From contig JASMAS010000070.1 in assembly GCA_030754235.1 (NCBI GenBank), forward strand, positions 124,001-188,000: a stretch of DNA of 64,000 bases, read 5' to 3'. The notes under the pieces were generated by a model that searched no databases, was not told where the DNA came from, and saw nothing but the letters and a program-made list of their open reading frames with translations. The DNA is from Litorilituus sp. (lineage in GTDB: Bacteria > Pseudomonadota > Gammaproteobacteria > Enterobacterales > Alteromonadaceae). How positions within the stretch are numbered: the stretch's first letter is position 1; each line of letters begins with the position of its first letter. The translations under genes were made by a program, and so were the position numbers. This document shows positions 54,043 through 63,627 of the stretch, in pieces.

Positions 54043-54792
54043 TTAGGAAGTGAGTAATTCATTAAGTTGGCTAATTTGTGATAACTCTATATGCGGCAAG
54101 ATATTTATCGGCTTACCAACATCATAGCAAGACAACCAAGCCGCCTGACAACCTGCATTTAGTGCACCTTGAATATCTGATTGCCCACAATCACCTACAT
54201 GCAAAAGTTGTTTTGGCTCTATAGCTAACTGTTTACAGGCCAGTTCAAACATATCTGCTGCGGGTTTTTGTCTTAATAACTCACCATTTTTCTGCCAACC
54301 TGCGTGATAAATATATTGAAAAAACTGATCGATACCTAAAGCTTTGGTATCCACGTTACCGTTGCTAATGGCCACCAAAGGAAAGCACTGACTTAACTGA
54401 GATAACAATCTTATACTGGACTCCGGCACAGAAAAACCACTACGCAAACAAATAAAGTAATCAAGCGCCGCTTGTGCCATGTTGGCCGCAGTTTGAGGGC
54501 TATAACCTAACGCCTCTATGCCCAATTGATAAGCAACAAAGCGAATCCTAACAACATCATGCTTTAATTCAGGCTGTTTAGTAATAGCTTGTTTACGAAA
54601 ATAAAACCAAAATTTATGAGTAAAACCATCATGGTTTTTGGGTAACGTATGAAGCTTGTCACCTAGTGTTTGAGAAAAATAGGCGATCATTTTTTTTTCA
54701 ATGGCCACCATAATCGGTTTATTGCTATATAAGTTATCATCTAAGTCAAAACTAATAGCCTTAATCGGTGATAAACGGCGATAAAATTTCAC
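54043..54792 (-). CDS. yigB: HAD-superfamily phosphatase, YigB type
   Basis: This 249-residue HAD-IA hydrolase has motif I ISFDLDDNLYSNKP (nucleophile and acid/base Asp), a helical cap, motif II VAISNGN, motif III Lys in LRQKPAADMFELA, and motif IV HVGDCGQSDIQGALNAG. It occupies the YigB position in the dapF-uvrD gene order and has similar length, so it is probably the FMN/5-amino-6-(5-phosphoribitylamino)uracil phosphatase type. Its start lies 16 bases from the DUF484 stop. In enterics xerC is usually between these two genes, but there is no room for it here. Confidence 0.85.
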   Translation of the reverse strand: MKFYRRLSPIKAISFDLDDNLYSNKPIMVAIEKKMIAYFSQTLGDKLHTLPKNHDGFTHKFWFYFRKQAITKQPELKHDVVRIRFVAYQLGIEALGYSPQTAANMAQAALDYFICLRSGFSVPESSIRLLSQLSQCFPLVAISNGNVDTKALGIDQFFQYIYHAGWQKNGELLRQKPAADMFELACKQLAIEPKQLLHVGDCGQSDIQGALNAGCQAAWLSCYDVGKPINILPHIELSQISQLNELLTS

Positions 54793-54807
54793 GTACTTAG
54801 CTCTTTG

Positions 54808-55494
54808 TTAGAGTGATAACTGTTGCTGAAGGAGCTTAGCGACTAGGCGTTTAAACTGATTTAATAACAACGTGTCCATGCGAGGATCAAAGTGATGGGC
54901 ATCCTCACTACTAATCGCGATAAAACCGAGCTCTTGATTTTCATGGACTAATTTTATTAAAACGACTGAGCCAGTATTACTTTGATTAAAAATTAGTTGT
55001 TGCTCACTTTGTTGCAAACGACCAAAATAATAAGCATTGTTAGTCAATCTATTTTGCATCACACCTAAACAGTCATTGGTGGCAAGACTGTCATGTTTGA
55101 TATCAACGTCTTTCACCAACCACAGTTTAAAGGCAGATAAAGATAATAATTTAGTTGTCGCTTGCGCTAAACAATCAAGTAACTCTTCGGTCGATTGACA
55201 ATCAATTAAACGAATGTATAAGTCGCTATACAACATGAATAAATTTTCATTATGACTAGCAACTGACATTAACTGGGTAATTTCATCTTCCAAGCTATGC
55301 ACTTTTTGTCTGAGCTGTTGCTGTTGCCTTTCAACTAAAGACACTGTACCTCGATATGTATCTGATAATCTTAAAGCCGTGATTAACTCGCTATTACGCT
55401 CAAAAAAGTCAGGGTTATCTTGTAAAAAAGTAGCTACTAACTCATCGGTTAGCGGTAGGTCATCAGTATTTACTATTGTTTGTTTTCTCGTCAT
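54808..55494 (-). CDS. DUF484 family protein (YigA-like)
   Basis: This 228-residue protein has the DUF484 opening LPLTDELVATFLQDNPDFFERNSELITALRL, a coiled segment (LVERQQQQLRQKVHSLEDEITQL, residues about 53-80) and a C-terminal GAF-like domain (residues about 95-220). The family is found beside dapF in many gammaproteobacteria; its function is not established, although a sensory or cofactor-binding role is implied by the GAF-like part. The start has AGAAG upstream. It is followed closely by the yigB gene and lies 35 bases after dapF, forming an operon. Confidence 0.88.
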   Translation of the reverse strand: MTRKQTIVNTDDLPLTDELVATFLQDNPDFFERNSELITALRLSDTYRGTVSLVERQQQQLRQKVHSLEDEITQLMSVASHNENLFMLYSDLYIRLIDCQSTEELLDCLAQATTKLLSLSAFKLWLVKDVDIKHDSLATNDCLGVMQNRLTNNAYYFGRLQQSEQQLIFNQSNTGSVVLIKLVHENQELGFIAISSEDAHHFDPRMDTLLLNQFKRLVAKLLQQQLSL

Positions 55495-55529
55495 TAAAAT
55501 TCTTCTTTATGTATTTTATTTATTGGTAG

Positions 55530-56360
55530 TTAAATAGATATTTGCCCGTCAAAAACATGCTCTGCAGGGCCTGACATTTTCACTGGATGACCAGGGCCTT
55601 TCCAATAAATTCTTAATTTACCACCAGGTAGTTCAACGGTTACTTGTCTTCCCAGTTTTTTTTGTATTTGACCAACAACCACGGCGGCACATGCGCCACT
55701 ACCACAGGCAAGCGTTTCTGCACTGCCGCGCTCATAAACCCTCAACTTGATTTGGTTAGTAGCTACAATTTCCATAAAACCAACATTCGCATGCTTTGGA
55801 AAACGCTCATGTAACGAGAGCTCTTTACCTAAACGCTCAACGGGCGCAATTAACACATCATCTACCGTCACAACACAGTGTGGATTTCCCAATGAAACAG
55901 CACCACAAAGCACGGTTTCTGTTTCACTACGTAAAATATATGTGCCTTCTGTTTTTTGTGCAGTAAAGGGGATTTTACTCGGCTCTAATTGCGGTACAGG
56001 CATAGTCACTGAAATATTACCATCGCGCTCTACATAGAGCGTCATTTTTCCAGACGCGGTAGAGACTCTAATTTTATTTTTTGTGCATAAGCCCTTCATA
56101 CGAACAAAACGGGCAAAACATCGAGCCCCATTACCGCATTGACTCACTTCACTGCCGTCAGCATTAAATATACGATAATGAAAGTCTAAGTCGGGATCAT
56201 AGGGCGGTTCAACAATTAGGAGCTGATCAAAACCGATACCAAAATTTCTGTCGGCTAATTTGGCAATTTGATCATTAGACAAAAACACATTTTGAGTGAC
56301 ATTGTCTAACATCATAAAGTCATTACCTAAACCGTGCATCTTAGAAAAATTAACTAGCAT
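55530..56360 (-). CDS. dapF: Diaminopimelate epimerase
   Basis: This 276-residue enzyme begins [20 protein letters not shown], with the N-terminal half catalytic cysteine in [13 protein letters not shown] (near residue 75) and the second in [14 protein letters not shown] (near residue 219). The phosphate-like binding motifs GLGNDF and GSGA are also present. It interconverts LL- and meso-diaminopimelate, the precursor of lysine and peptidoglycan, in the cytoplasm. Its ATG overlaps the stop of lptM (TAATG), so it is translated in the lptM-dapF-DUF484-yigB operon. Confidence 0.97.
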   Translation of the reverse strand: MLVNFSKMHGLGNDFMMLDNVTQNVFLSNDQIAKLADRNFGIGFDQLLIVEPPYDPDLDFHYRIFNADGSEVSQCGNGARCFARFVRMKGLCTKNKIRVSTASGKMTLYVERDGNISVTMPVPQLEPSKIPFTAQKTEGTYILRSETETVLCGAVSLGNPHCVVTVDDVLIAPVERLGKELSLHERFPKHANVGFMEIVATNQIKLRVYERGSAETLACGSGACAAVVVGQIQKKLGRQVTVELPGGKLRIYWKGPGHPVKMSGPAEHVFDGQISI

Positions 56361-56536
56361 TATGGTGACTTCTTCTTTGTACTTTCATCGGCTTTTTCAG
56401 GCTTTTCTTCTAGCATAGGTTGTGTTTTTTCAGCCTCTTTAGGATGATATAAATCTCCTTTGGCGCCACAGGAAGACACCAGCGGTATCATTGATAGAGA
56501 GAATAGGAAAAATAAAATACGTTTAATATTGTTCAT
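56360..56536 (-). CDS. lptM: LptM lipoprotein (YifL-type), LPS translocon maturation factor
   Basis: This is a 58-residue gene on the minus strand from the ATG complementary to 56534-56536. The protein has a basic start, a hydrophobic core ([14 protein letters not shown]), a lipobox SSC at Cys23 and the LptM signature [10 protein letters not shown] just after it. The rest is a charged tail rich in Lys and Glu. LptM is an outer-membrane lipoprotein that assists oxidative maturation of LptD in E. coli. Its stop overlaps the dapF start by one base, a conserved arrangement, and cyaY is divergent upstream as in enterics. The identification rests on the N-terminal motif and synteny, and both agree. 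Confidence 0.9.
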   Translation of the reverse strand: MNNIKRILFFLFSLSMIPLVSSCGAKGDLYHPKEAEKTQPMLEEKPEKADESTKKKSP

Positions 56537-56705
56537 CTTTTACTCATGATGTGTTGTTTTCGTCATGAAAGTCGTTTAAATCAAGTTTTTTAACCCAACT
56601 AAATTGGTTTAAAGACCTATATAATTGCTATTATACGCATATGTTTATCAACAATTATACAAACAATGTTAAGCTATGCTTGATAAAGTTTTAAAAGGAT
56701 AAACA

Positions 56706-57026
56706 ATGAACGATAGCCAATACAACTTACTTGCAGATGAATTATTACTTGCCGTTGAAGAGGCAATTGAAGATTGTGGTGTAGATATTGATTATGAAGG
56801 TGCCAGTGGTCTATTAACACTCGCCTTTAAAAATAACACCAAAATAATTCTCAATAAACAAGCACCATTACAAGAAGTATGGGTTGCAACAAAATACAAT
56901 GGTCATCATTTTGCCTTTGCTCATGCACAATGGATAGATAAACGTGGCGGCGATGAATTTTGGCAATTCTTATCAACTGCCGTAAGCAAACAAGCTGAAA
57001 CTGAAATTACACTTTTAGCAGAATAA
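56706..57026 (+). CDS. cyaY: Frataxin homologue CyaY
   Basis: This 106-residue acidic protein matches CyaY throughout: YNLLADELLLAVEEAIEDCG at the N terminus with the acidic first helix, DIDYEGASGLLTLAFKNNTKIILNKQAPLQEVWVATKYNGHHF in the sheet, and WIDKRGGDEFWQFLS at the C terminus. It binds iron and modulates iron-sulfur cluster assembly by IscS. It is divergent from lptM and is immediately followed by hemC, which starts 25 bases after its stop. The start has AAAAGGAT upstream. Confidence 0.96.
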   Translation: MNDSQYNLLADELLLAVEEAIEDCGVDIDYEGASGLLTLAFKNNTKIILNKQAPLQEVWVATKYNGHHFAFAHAQWIDKRGGDEFWQFLSTAVSKQAETEITLLAE

Positions 57027-57050
57027 ATGACTCCCTTGGGAACAAGACAC

Positions 57051-57998
57051 ATGACAACAGTACGAATAGCCACACGTAAAAGCGCACTAGCATTATGGCA
57101 AGCAGAATATGTAAAAGCACAATTAGAGCACTTTCATCCGAATATTAACGTTGTGCTAGTCCCCATGACAACCAAGGGTGATGTTATTTTAGATACACCA
57201 TTAGCTAAAGTAGGTGGTAAAGGCCTGTTTGTCAAAGAGCTTGAAGTCGCTATGCTAGAAAATCGTGCCGATATTGCGGTGCATTCAATGAAAGACGTGC
57301 CAGTAGATTTTCCACAAGGACTTGGTTTAGAAGTGGTTTGCCCACGTGAAGATCCTCGAGATGCTTTTGTTTCCAATGCCTTTGCTAAGCTTTGTGATTT
57401 ACCTGAAGGTGCTGTAGTTGGTACATCAAGCTTACGCCGCCAATGCCAATTAAAAGCAAAGCGTCCTGATTTAATCATTAAAGACTTACGTGGTAACGTA
57501 AATACTCGCCTTAGAAAGCTCGATGAAGGCCAATACGATGCCATTATTTTAGCATCTGCAGGTCTTATTCGCTTAGCAATGGCTGAACGCATTGCTGAAT
57601 TTATAGAACCTGAAGAGATGCTGCCAGCTAACGGGCAAGGTGCTGTTGGTATTGAGTGTCGCACTGATGATGACAGCATTAAGATGTTATTAGCGCCACT
57701 TGAATGTATGACCACTCGCTATAGAGTCTTAACGGAGCGTGCCATGAACAAAGCACTTGAAGGCGGCTGCCAAGTGCCTATTGCAAGCTACAGTATTGTT
57801 TCAGAAGATGGCAATGAAATCCACCTACGTGGCCTAGTAGGCGCTATTAATGGTAGTAAATTAATTGAAAGCGAAATAAGCGGCCCCGTTGAGCAAGGTG
57901 AAGCACTAGGTAACATACTCGCACAAGAGCTATTGAGTCTCGGAGCCGACAAAATACTAAAAGAGGTTTATGCACAAACCAATGCTGACAACCAATAA
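57051..57998 (+). CDS. hemC: Hydroxymethylbilane synthase (porphobilinogen deaminase)
   Basis: This 315-residue enzyme starts [20 protein letters not shown], contains [13 protein letters not shown] with the active-site Asp (near residue 84), [16 protein letters not shown] and [19 protein letters not shown] with substrate-binding Arg residues, and [10 protein letters not shown] carrying the cofactor Cys (near residue 242). It polymerises four porphobilinogens into hydroxymethylbilane, using a dipyrromethane cofactor. The open frame reaches back to 57027, but the ATG at 57051 has GGGAAC upstream and begins at the family N terminus. It overlaps hemD by 29 bases. Confidence 0.97.
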   Translation: MTTVRIATRKSALALWQAEYVKAQLEHFHPNINVVLVPMTTKGDVILDTPLAKVGGKGLFVKELEVAMLENRADIAVHSMKDVPVDFPQGLGLEVVCPREDPRDAFVSNAFAKLCDLPEGAVVGTSSLRRQCQLKAKRPDLIIKDLRGNVNTRLRKLDEGQYDAIILASAGLIRLAMAERIAEFIEPEEMLPANGQGAVGIECRTDDDSIKMLLAPLECMTTRYRVLTERAMNKALEGGCQVPIASYSIVSEDGNEIHLRGLVGAINGSKLIESEISGPVEQGEALGNILAQELLSLGADKILKEVYAQTNADNQ

Positions 57999-58767
57999 TG
58001 TCAACAAGCTTAATGTATTAATTACGCGCCCTGAAAAAAAAGCACAACAGCTTGCCTTGTCACTACAACAACAAGGCATACTGTGTGTTAACCAACCCCT
58101 ATTTGATTACCATCCGCTGGCAAATGCCAACCAATGCAAAAGTGTATTAACACAAGTTGATATCGTTATTTTTGTTAGTGTTGCTGCCGTTGAATTTGCC
58201 AACAAAGTCCTATCAGCAGGCAATTGGCAATATCAACATATTTTTGCCGTAGGAAGAGCCACTCAAAAAGCACTTGAGCAACTAGGGATCAAAAAAGTTC
58301 ATGTGCCAAGGCAAGAAAGTAGCGAAGGTTTACTCGCTCTCCCTTTACTCAATGATAAATTAAGCCAACAACAAGTAACTATTGTACGTGGCAATGGTGG
58401 TCGTGAGCATTTAGCTGACACCATCACTAGTCGTGGCGCCAGTGTTAACTACCTTGAAAGCTATCAACGAGTTTGGCGAACATTGCCCAAAGATATCAGT
58501 AAACAATGGTATGAACAGGAAATAAATTGTATTGTCATTACCAGTAACGCTATATTAACAAAGCTTGCAGAAATATTAGCAATATTCGATCCCTCAAGCA
58601 CTGATACAGCCACTCTTCACTGGCTAAATAATTGCACTTGGTTGGTTGTCAGCACACGCATCGCTAAAACAGCAAAGCGATTAGGGTTTAAGCATGTGTT
58701 CACAAGTTCAGGTGCTAGCGATGAACAAATTTGTTTAGCATTAACAACGCTGTCCAGTAATAATTAA
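57970..58767 (+). CDS. hemD: Uroporphyrinogen-III synthase
   Basis: This 265-residue protein has the two-domain HemD pattern: [20 protein letters not shown] at the start, [12 protein letters not shown] and [15 protein letters not shown] in the first half, [15 protein letters not shown] and SYQRVWRT in the hinge region, [15 protein letters not shown] and [28 protein letters not shown] in the second. It closes hydroxymethylbilane with D-ring inversion. The ATG has AAGAGG three to four bases upstream. The overlap with hemC suggests coupled translation. It leads to hemX, 26 bases further on. Confidence 0.94.
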   Translation: MHKPMLTTNNVNKLNVLITRPEKKAQQLALSLQQQGILCVNQPLFDYHPLANANQCKSVLTQVDIVIFVSVAAVEFANKVLSAGNWQYQHIFAVGRATQKALEQLGIKKVHVPRQESSEGLLALPLLNDKLSQQQVTIVRGNGGREHLADTITSRGASVNYLESYQRVWRTLPKDISKQWYEQEINCIVITSNAILTKLAEILAIFDPSSTDTATLHWLNNCTWLVVSTRIAKTAKRLGFKHVFTSSGASDEQICLALTTLSSNN

Positions 58768-58793
58768 AAACGCATTCAAAACGGAATGAGAAG

Positions 58794-60050
58794 ATGACCG
58801 AAAAAAAAACGCCATTAGTTGAACAAAAAGCCAAAATTCCCGAGGCGGACACCTGCACAAATAAGGTCCATGATAAATCCAACGCAATCAAAAAAGAGCT
58901 CCCTACAAAACATCACAGAGCTAAAAGCAACAAACTCGCTATTGTGGCTATCATCATTTCACTCGCGGCACCAATCGGGCATCATGCTTGGCAAACACAT
59001 CAAAAACAGCAACTTACAGAGGAGATGACAGAAAAAATCAGCCAGAAAAGTACTGAAGTGCTTAGCCAAGTACAGGCTAAGCTGCAAAAAAAAATGACAC
59101 AACAACAAAATAATTTCAACAAACAGCTACGCGAAGTTAAAGAGCAAACGGAGAATAGCAATCAGGCTACAATCACTCAATTAACGCAAAAAATCGCTCA
59201 ACTAGATCATAGTATTCAACAGCGTCAACCCAGTGATTGGCTCACTCATGAAGCAGAGTATTTAATTAGAATTGCGGCGAGAACCTTATGGTTAGAGCAC
59301 AATACTACTGCGGCAATAGGTCTGCTCATGGATGCCGACAATCGCTTATCCGAATTAAACAATCCAACATTGTTACCTGTTAGAGAATTAATACATCAAG
59401 ACCTAAACACTCTAAAATTAATGCCTGTATTGCAAACAGATGAGGTTATTTTGTCATTGATGTCGATGGCTAAAGAAGTTAATGGCTTGCCTTTAGCGGT
59501 AGAGGAATTAGGTAAAAAACCCGAAAACAGTCAAATACTTGAACTCTCTGATGATGTGAGTGATTGGCAAAGTAATTTAAGCAAAACTTGGCGAAAATTT
59601 CTCAATGACTTTATTCGTGTTCGCCAACGCTCAGGTAACATTGAGCCACTTATTTCACCTGAACAACATAAAAATTTAAAACAAAATTTACGCCTAAAAA
59701 TCCAATTAGCGTTATGGGCAGCAAGCGAACGCAAAGGTGATATTTATCGTCAAGCTTTGGAAGATGTTGAGTTGTGGCTTCATGAGTTTTTTGCAATGAA
59801 CAAGCAACAAAATCAACAGTTCTTACAATCTTTACAACAGTTAAAAACACAAACTGTTAGTTTTAATTACACAACGAAGTTAGCCTCTTTATCAGCAATC
59901 AGAGCCGCTTTAACACCAAAAACCACACCATTAATAACAGAAAAAGCAGCCACTGAGATCAGTGTGGACGAACAAAAAAAGCTAGAGGATCTAGAACAAA
60001 ACAAAATAAAAAAAACATATGGTGATTTTAATAAAGAGGGCAATTTATGA
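58794..60050 (+). CDS. hemX: HemX, inner-membrane protein of the hem operon
   Basis: This 418-residue protein has a polar N-terminal tail, one membrane helix (LAIVAIIISLAAPIGHHAW, near residues 47-66), a long coiled coil (about residues 75-140) and a helical C-terminal half with the HemX motif LIRIAARTLWLEHNTTAAIGLLMDAD. It is often annotated as a uroporphyrinogen-III C-methyltransferase homologue, but HemX lacks the methyltransferase fold, and none is visible here. Its role in heme synthesis is not established; a scaffold for the pathway enzymes has been proposed. Its stop overlaps the hemY start by four bases (ATGA). Confidence 0.93.
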   Translation: MTEKKTPLVEQKAKIPEADTCTNKVHDKSNAIKKELPTKHHRAKSNKLAIVAIIISLAAPIGHHAWQTHQKQQLTEEMTEKISQKSTEVLSQVQAKLQKKMTQQQNNFNKQLREVKEQTENSNQATITQLTQKIAQLDHSIQQRQPSDWLTHEAEYLIRIAARTLWLEHNTTAAIGLLMDADNRLSELNNPTLLPVRELIHQDLNTLKLMPVLQTDEVILSLMSMAKEVNGLPLAVEELGKKPENSQILELSDDVSDWQSNLSKTWRKFLNDFIRVRQRSGNIEPLISPEQHKNLKQNLRLKIQLALWAASERKGDIYRQALEDVELWLHEFFAMNKQQNQQFLQSLQQLKTQTVSFNYTTKLASLSAIRAALTPKTTPLITEKAATEISVDEQKKLEDLEQNKIKKTYGDFNKEGNL

Positions 60051-61267
60051 TCCGCTTCATTGTTTTCATCGCCTTGTTCTTTGCCGTATTAGCATTAAGC
60101 CCTCTTTTACTAGAAGAGCCTGGCTATGTCTTAATCTCATTTGGACGTAGTATTTTTGAACTTACAATCTACGCAGCTATTTTTTGGCTCACTGCAATAC
60201 TACTCATAGTATTTTTGGCCTATAAATTACTCCATGGTGGTTTTAAGGTAAGTGTTAAGGCTTGGCACAAGGTTGCCTTTGCCGGAAGAAGACGTGGTAT
60301 AGCTAATTTCAATAAAGGTCTGGCTGCCTACATGCTCGAAGACTATCAGAGCGCAGAACAGTTATTTGCTAAAAGTGCCGAGCCCGCTAAACGCCAACAA
60401 AGTGCCTATTTACTAGCTGCTGCTAGTTCCGCAAAACAAAAACTCGATGCCAAGACTAACCATTATTTAGTTTTGCTGGAGCAAGAAACTGTCAAGTTTG
60501 ACAAGACTAATTTAGCAAGTCTGATTGTTAAAATAAAATTACTAATGAACCAAGCAAGAACAGAAGCTTATGAAAAATCCCGTGCTTTACTTGATGATAA
60601 TCATCAACTCATAGGGCACGATTCACGCTTATTATCGCTAGAAATAGATTTATGCTTGGTTGAAAAACGCTACCAACAGGCAGTAGATCATTTAGTGATT
60701 GCACGCAAAGATAAAACAATTTTAGATGACAAGATTCAACAATGGGAAACAACGGCATTCTATGGTGTGTTTACTGATATTATTCACCAGCAAGACCAAT
60801 CACATTTAGAGACTTATTGGCACTCTATTGCTCGTAAGGTTAAACAACGTGAATCAATTCTTTTTGCCTATTGTCAGGTACTTGCAGAGCAAAACATAAC
60901 TGAGCCATTAACTAAGTTAATCACGCCAATACTCAAAAAGCAGCCTAACACCCGTTTTCTTAAGCAACTGCGATCACTGCCAATCAAGCAGAGTGAACCG
61001 TTAATTGCGATTGTACAAAAGCATTTGCATAGTGATGCTCACAATGCAAAGTGGTTAAGTTGCTTAGGTCACTTAGCGCTGATGAGTGAGCAATGGTCAA
61101 TGGCAGTAAAAGCCTTTAGAAGTTTATTAAAGCTTGAACAAAACCAACAAGAAAAACAGTATGACCAACAAGATTTAAAAGCACTAGCTATAGCATTATC
61201 GGAAACGGGGCAATTCCAATCAGCTAATGATGTATGGTTGACAATACATGATTGTTCAAAAAGATAA
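60047..61267 (+). CDS. hemY: HemY, inner-membrane TPR protein of the hem operon
   Basis: This 406-residue protein has two N-terminal membrane helices (FIVFIALFFAVLALSPLL and AIFWLTAILLIVFLAYKLL) followed by a HemY-N domain and tetratricopeptide-like repeats (GIANFNKGLAAYMLEDYQSAEQLFAKSAE, ending ALAIALSETGQFQSANDVWL). This HemY is the gammaproteobacterial TPR protein, not the protoporphyrinogen oxidase of the same name. It may anchor a heme-pathway complex with HemX. It is the last gene of cyaY-hemCDXY and is translationally coupled to hemX. Confidence 0.93.
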   Translation: MIRFIVFIALFFAVLALSPLLLEEPGYVLISFGRSIFELTIYAAIFWLTAILLIVFLAYKLLHGGFKVSVKAWHKVAFAGRRRGIANFNKGLAAYMLEDYQSAEQLFAKSAEPAKRQQSAYLLAAASSAKQKLDAKTNHYLVLLEQETVKFDKTNLASLIVKIKLLMNQARTEAYEKSRALLDDNHQLIGHDSRLLSLEIDLCLVEKRYQQAVDHLVIARKDKTILDDKIQQWETTAFYGVFTDIIHQQDQSHLETYWHSIARKVKQRESILFAYCQVLAEQNITEPLTKLITPILKKQPNTRFLKQLRSLPIKQSEPLIAIVQKHLHSDAHNAKWLSCLGHLALMSEQWSMAVKAFRSLLKLEQNQQEKQYDQQDLKALAIALSETGQFQSANDVWLTIHDCSKR

Positions 61268-61271
61268 GATA

Positions 61272-61318
61272 TAGGGTGCACTGTTAAAAGCTTTCACCAG
61301 CAAATAAATTGCACCCTA
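61272..61318. terminator. Dyad between convergent hemY and fre, possible terminator
   Basis: TAGGGTGCA (61272-61280) and TGCACCCTA (61310-61318) are exact reverse complements, nine bases each, with 29 bases between. They lie just after the hemY stop and before the fre stop on the opposite strand, so they could end transcription in both directions. No strong T-run follows either arm and the loop is long, so intrinsic termination is unproved. Confidence 0.4.
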
Positions 61319-61339
61319 CAAAAGCAAAGTGAATGTTAG

Positions 61340-62047
61340 TTAAATAAAGGCAAATGCATCTGCATACATATGCTCTAACAATGCACCATGCTCAACAAAG
61401 TCACGGCGAATAATACTAATCATTTCAAAACGGCCTGCTAAATAAATATCATAAGACGCTAAGCTATTAATATCCTGCATAGCTGCCTGGTGAACTAAGC
61501 CTGTCTTTCCTTGCCAAGTATCATTAGCATGCTCAACTACAGGAAAAAAATTGGCGTGTGGTAACTTACCAATAGTAGCAGCCGTTTCTGCAAGCTCATA
61601 GCAGGCACTTTCATCCCTTAGTCCCCAATAAACCATGATATGTCGAGTTGTACCTACATCTGCCAAATATTCAAACATCGACTTAATATAAGAAAAACCA
61701 GTCCCACCTGCTAATAACAATAAAGGTCTTTCACTATCAAGACGCAATTGCGCATCGCCTAATGGGATCTCAATTGTGACAGCGCTATTATCTGCCTTTG
61801 CTGACTTTATACTTTCAATCACTTGCATTGGGTAACTGTCAGCAATAAAAGCACCTATTTGTAACTCAATCAAGTCACTTGTTGGTGAACTGGCAATGGA
61901 AAAAGGCCGTTTGTCTTCATCACTCATGACAAAATTTAAATATTGCCCTGCGGCAAAATCCACTTTGTCGCGTGGCTTTAATAATACCTTATAAACATGG
62001 GGTGTTAAGGGAGTTAGTGATACGATTTGACACTCTACTGTCTTCAT
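61340..62047 (-). CDS. fre: NAD(P)H-flavin reductase
   Basis: This 235-residue flavodoxin-reductase-like enzyme has CQIVSLTPLTPHVYKVLLKP at the N terminus, the flavin-binding motif RPFSIASSP (near residue 50) and the NAD-binding motif LLLLAGGTGFSYIKSMFEYL (near residue 110). It reduces free flavins with NAD(P)H. The gene sits three bases after ubiD on the same strand, a conserved pairing in gammaproteobacteria; UbiX/UbiD need reduced FMN for prenyl-FMN, so supply of reduced flavin is a plausible link. Its start is the ATG at 62047. Confidence 0.94.
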   Translation of the reverse strand: MKTVECQIVSLTPLTPHVYKVLLKPRDKVDFAAGQYLNFVMSDEDKRPFSIASSPTSDLIELQIGAFIADSYPMQVIESIKSAKADNSAVTIEIPLGDAQLRLDSERPLLLLAGGTGFSYIKSMFEYLADVGTTRHIMVYWGLRDESACYELAETAATIGKLPHANFFPVVEHANDTWQGKTGLVHQAAMQDINSLASYDIYLAGRFEMISIIRRDFVEHGALLEHMYADAFAFI

Positions 62048-62050
62048 TTA

Positions 62051-63559
62051 TTAAACCTTTGTATTATCATTTATTGCTTGGGTGATACCTAATTCATTCC
62101 AAATATCATCAACTTGATCTTTGATGGCATTATCCATCACTATGGGTTCCCCCCATTCTCTATCTGTTTCACCCGGCCATTTATTGGTAGCATCTAATCC
62201 CATTTTAGAGCCTAAGCCAGAAACAGGCGAAGCAAAATCTAAATAGTCAATAGGGGTATTTTCAATCATCACGCTATCACGACTGGGATCCATGCGTGTC
62301 GTCATTGCCCAAATCACATCTTCCCAATCTCTGGCATTGACATCATCATCACAAACAATGACAAACTTAGTATACATAAACTGACGTAAAAACGACCAAA
62401 CACCCATCATGACTCGTTTTGCATGACCTGCATATTGTTTTTTAATGGTAACAACCGCTAAACGATAAGAGCAGCCTTCAGGTGGCAGATAAAAGTCTTG
62501 AATTTCTGGAAATTGTTTTTGCAAAATGGGAACAAAAACCTCATTTAATGCTACCCCTAAAATAGCCGGTTCATCAGGCGGCCTTCCTGTATAGGTACTA
62601 TGATAAATGGGCTCTTTACGCGTGGTAATATGAGTAACGGTAAATACCGGAAAATCATCTACTTCATTATAATAACCAGTATGATCACCATAAGGCCCTT
62701 CCGGTGCCACTTCATCTGGATTGATATAACCTTCTAAGATAATCTCTGCAGTGGCTGGCACTTCTAAGTTATTACTTACCGACTTAGCCACCTCAGTTTT
62801 TGCACCACGCAACAAACCAGCAAAAGCGTATTCCGATAAGGTGTCAGGTACAGGCGTAACCGCCCCCAAAATAGTGGCAGGATCAGCACCAAGTGCGACT
62901 GAAACGGGATAGTTTTCACCTGGGTTAGTCTTTTTAAACTCTTGAAAGTCTAAAGCTCCGCCACGGTGCGATAACCAACGCATAATCACCTTGTTTTTTG
63001 ATAATACTTGTTGGCGATAAATCCCTAAGTTTTGTCGAGATTTATGAGGGCCTTTAGTGATTGTTAAACCCCAAGTGATCAAAGGTGCAACATCACCCGG
63101 CCAACAGCGTTGAATGGGTAGTTTAGTTAAATCAACCTCATCTCCTGAGCATATAACTTGCTGACAAAGCGGTTTTTTCACCGTTTTGGTTGGCATGTTA
63201 AGCACTTGCTTAAAAATAGGCAATTTACCTATGGCATCCCTAAAACCTTTAGGTGGCTCTGGTTCTTTAAGCATAGCTAAGAGCCTACCCACTTCGCGTA
63301 GAGCGCCAACATTTTCTTGCCCCATGGCAAGCGCTACTCTATCTGGTGTGCCAAAGAGGTTGGTTAATACGGGGACGTCATAGGGCTGCCCGTTTTCATC
63401 AACGGCATTTTCAAATAATAATGCAGGTCCTTTAGCACGTAAGGTTCTGTCACTGATCTCTGTCATCATTAAATGTGTTGAAATAGGTACAGTAATTCGT
63501 TTTAACTGACCTATTTTTTCTAATTGGCTGATAAAGTCTCTTAAATCATTATATTTCAT
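62051..63559 (-). CDS. ubiD: 4-hydroxy-3-polyprenylbenzoate decarboxylase
   Basis: This 502-residue UbiD-family enzyme begins [22 protein letters not shown] and contains [19 protein letters not shown] with prenyl-FMN-contacting Arg and Tyr positions, [11 protein letters not shown] with the catalytic Glu region, and [12 protein letters not shown]. The length matches E. coli UbiD closely. It decarboxylates the ubiquinone precursor with prenylated FMN as cofactor. It follows rho by a terminator and precedes fre by three bases. The start is the ATG at 63559. Confidence 0.96.
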   Translation of the reverse strand: MKYNDLRDFISQLEKIGQLKRITVPISTHLMMTEISDRTLRAKGPALLFENAVDENGQPYDVPVLTNLFGTPDRVALAMGQENVGALREVGRLLAMLKEPEPPKGFRDAIGKLPIFKQVLNMPTKTVKKPLCQQVICSGDEVDLTKLPIQRCWPGDVAPLITWGLTITKGPHKSRQNLGIYRQQVLSKNKVIMRWLSHRGGALDFQEFKKTNPGENYPVSVALGADPATILGAVTPVPDTLSEYAFAGLLRGAKTEVAKSVSNNLEVPATAEIILEGYINPDEVAPEGPYGDHTGYYNEVDDFPVFTVTHITTRKEPIYHSTYTGRPPDEPAILGVALNEVFVPILQKQFPEIQDFYLPPEGCSYRLAVVTIKKQYAGHAKRVMMGVWSFLRQFMYTKFVIVCDDDVNARDWEDVIWAMTTRMDPSRDSVMIENTPIDYLDFASPVSGLGSKMGLDATNKWPGETDREWGEPIVMDNAIKDQVDDIWNELGITQAINDNTKV

Positions 63560-63582
63560 ACGCCACTACCAATTTATAAACA

Positions 63583-63609
63583 AAAAACCAGCCCTAAGGG
63601 CTGGTTTTT
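63583..63609 (-). terminator. Rho-independent terminator after rho
   Basis: AAAAACCAGCCC (63583-63594), loop TAA and GGGCTGGTTTTT (63598-63609) form a perfect 12-bp stem-loop. It lies 18 bases after the rho stop codon on the minus strand; a run of T/A follows the hairpin in that direction. It separates rho from ubiD. Confidence 0.92.
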
Positions 63610-63627
63610 ATCAAGAAGATGATAAAA

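Noticed and set aside
57134-57715. 193-codon minus-strand frame across hemC
   Set aside because: Fully antisense to hemC, whose catalytic motifs are intact. The frame has a serine-rich composition typical of a shadow.
58794-60050. hemX as an active uroporphyrinogen-III C-methyltransferase
   Set aside because: The common annotation reflects fused homologues. This protein has a membrane helix and coiled coil but no SAM-dependent methyltransferase motifs.
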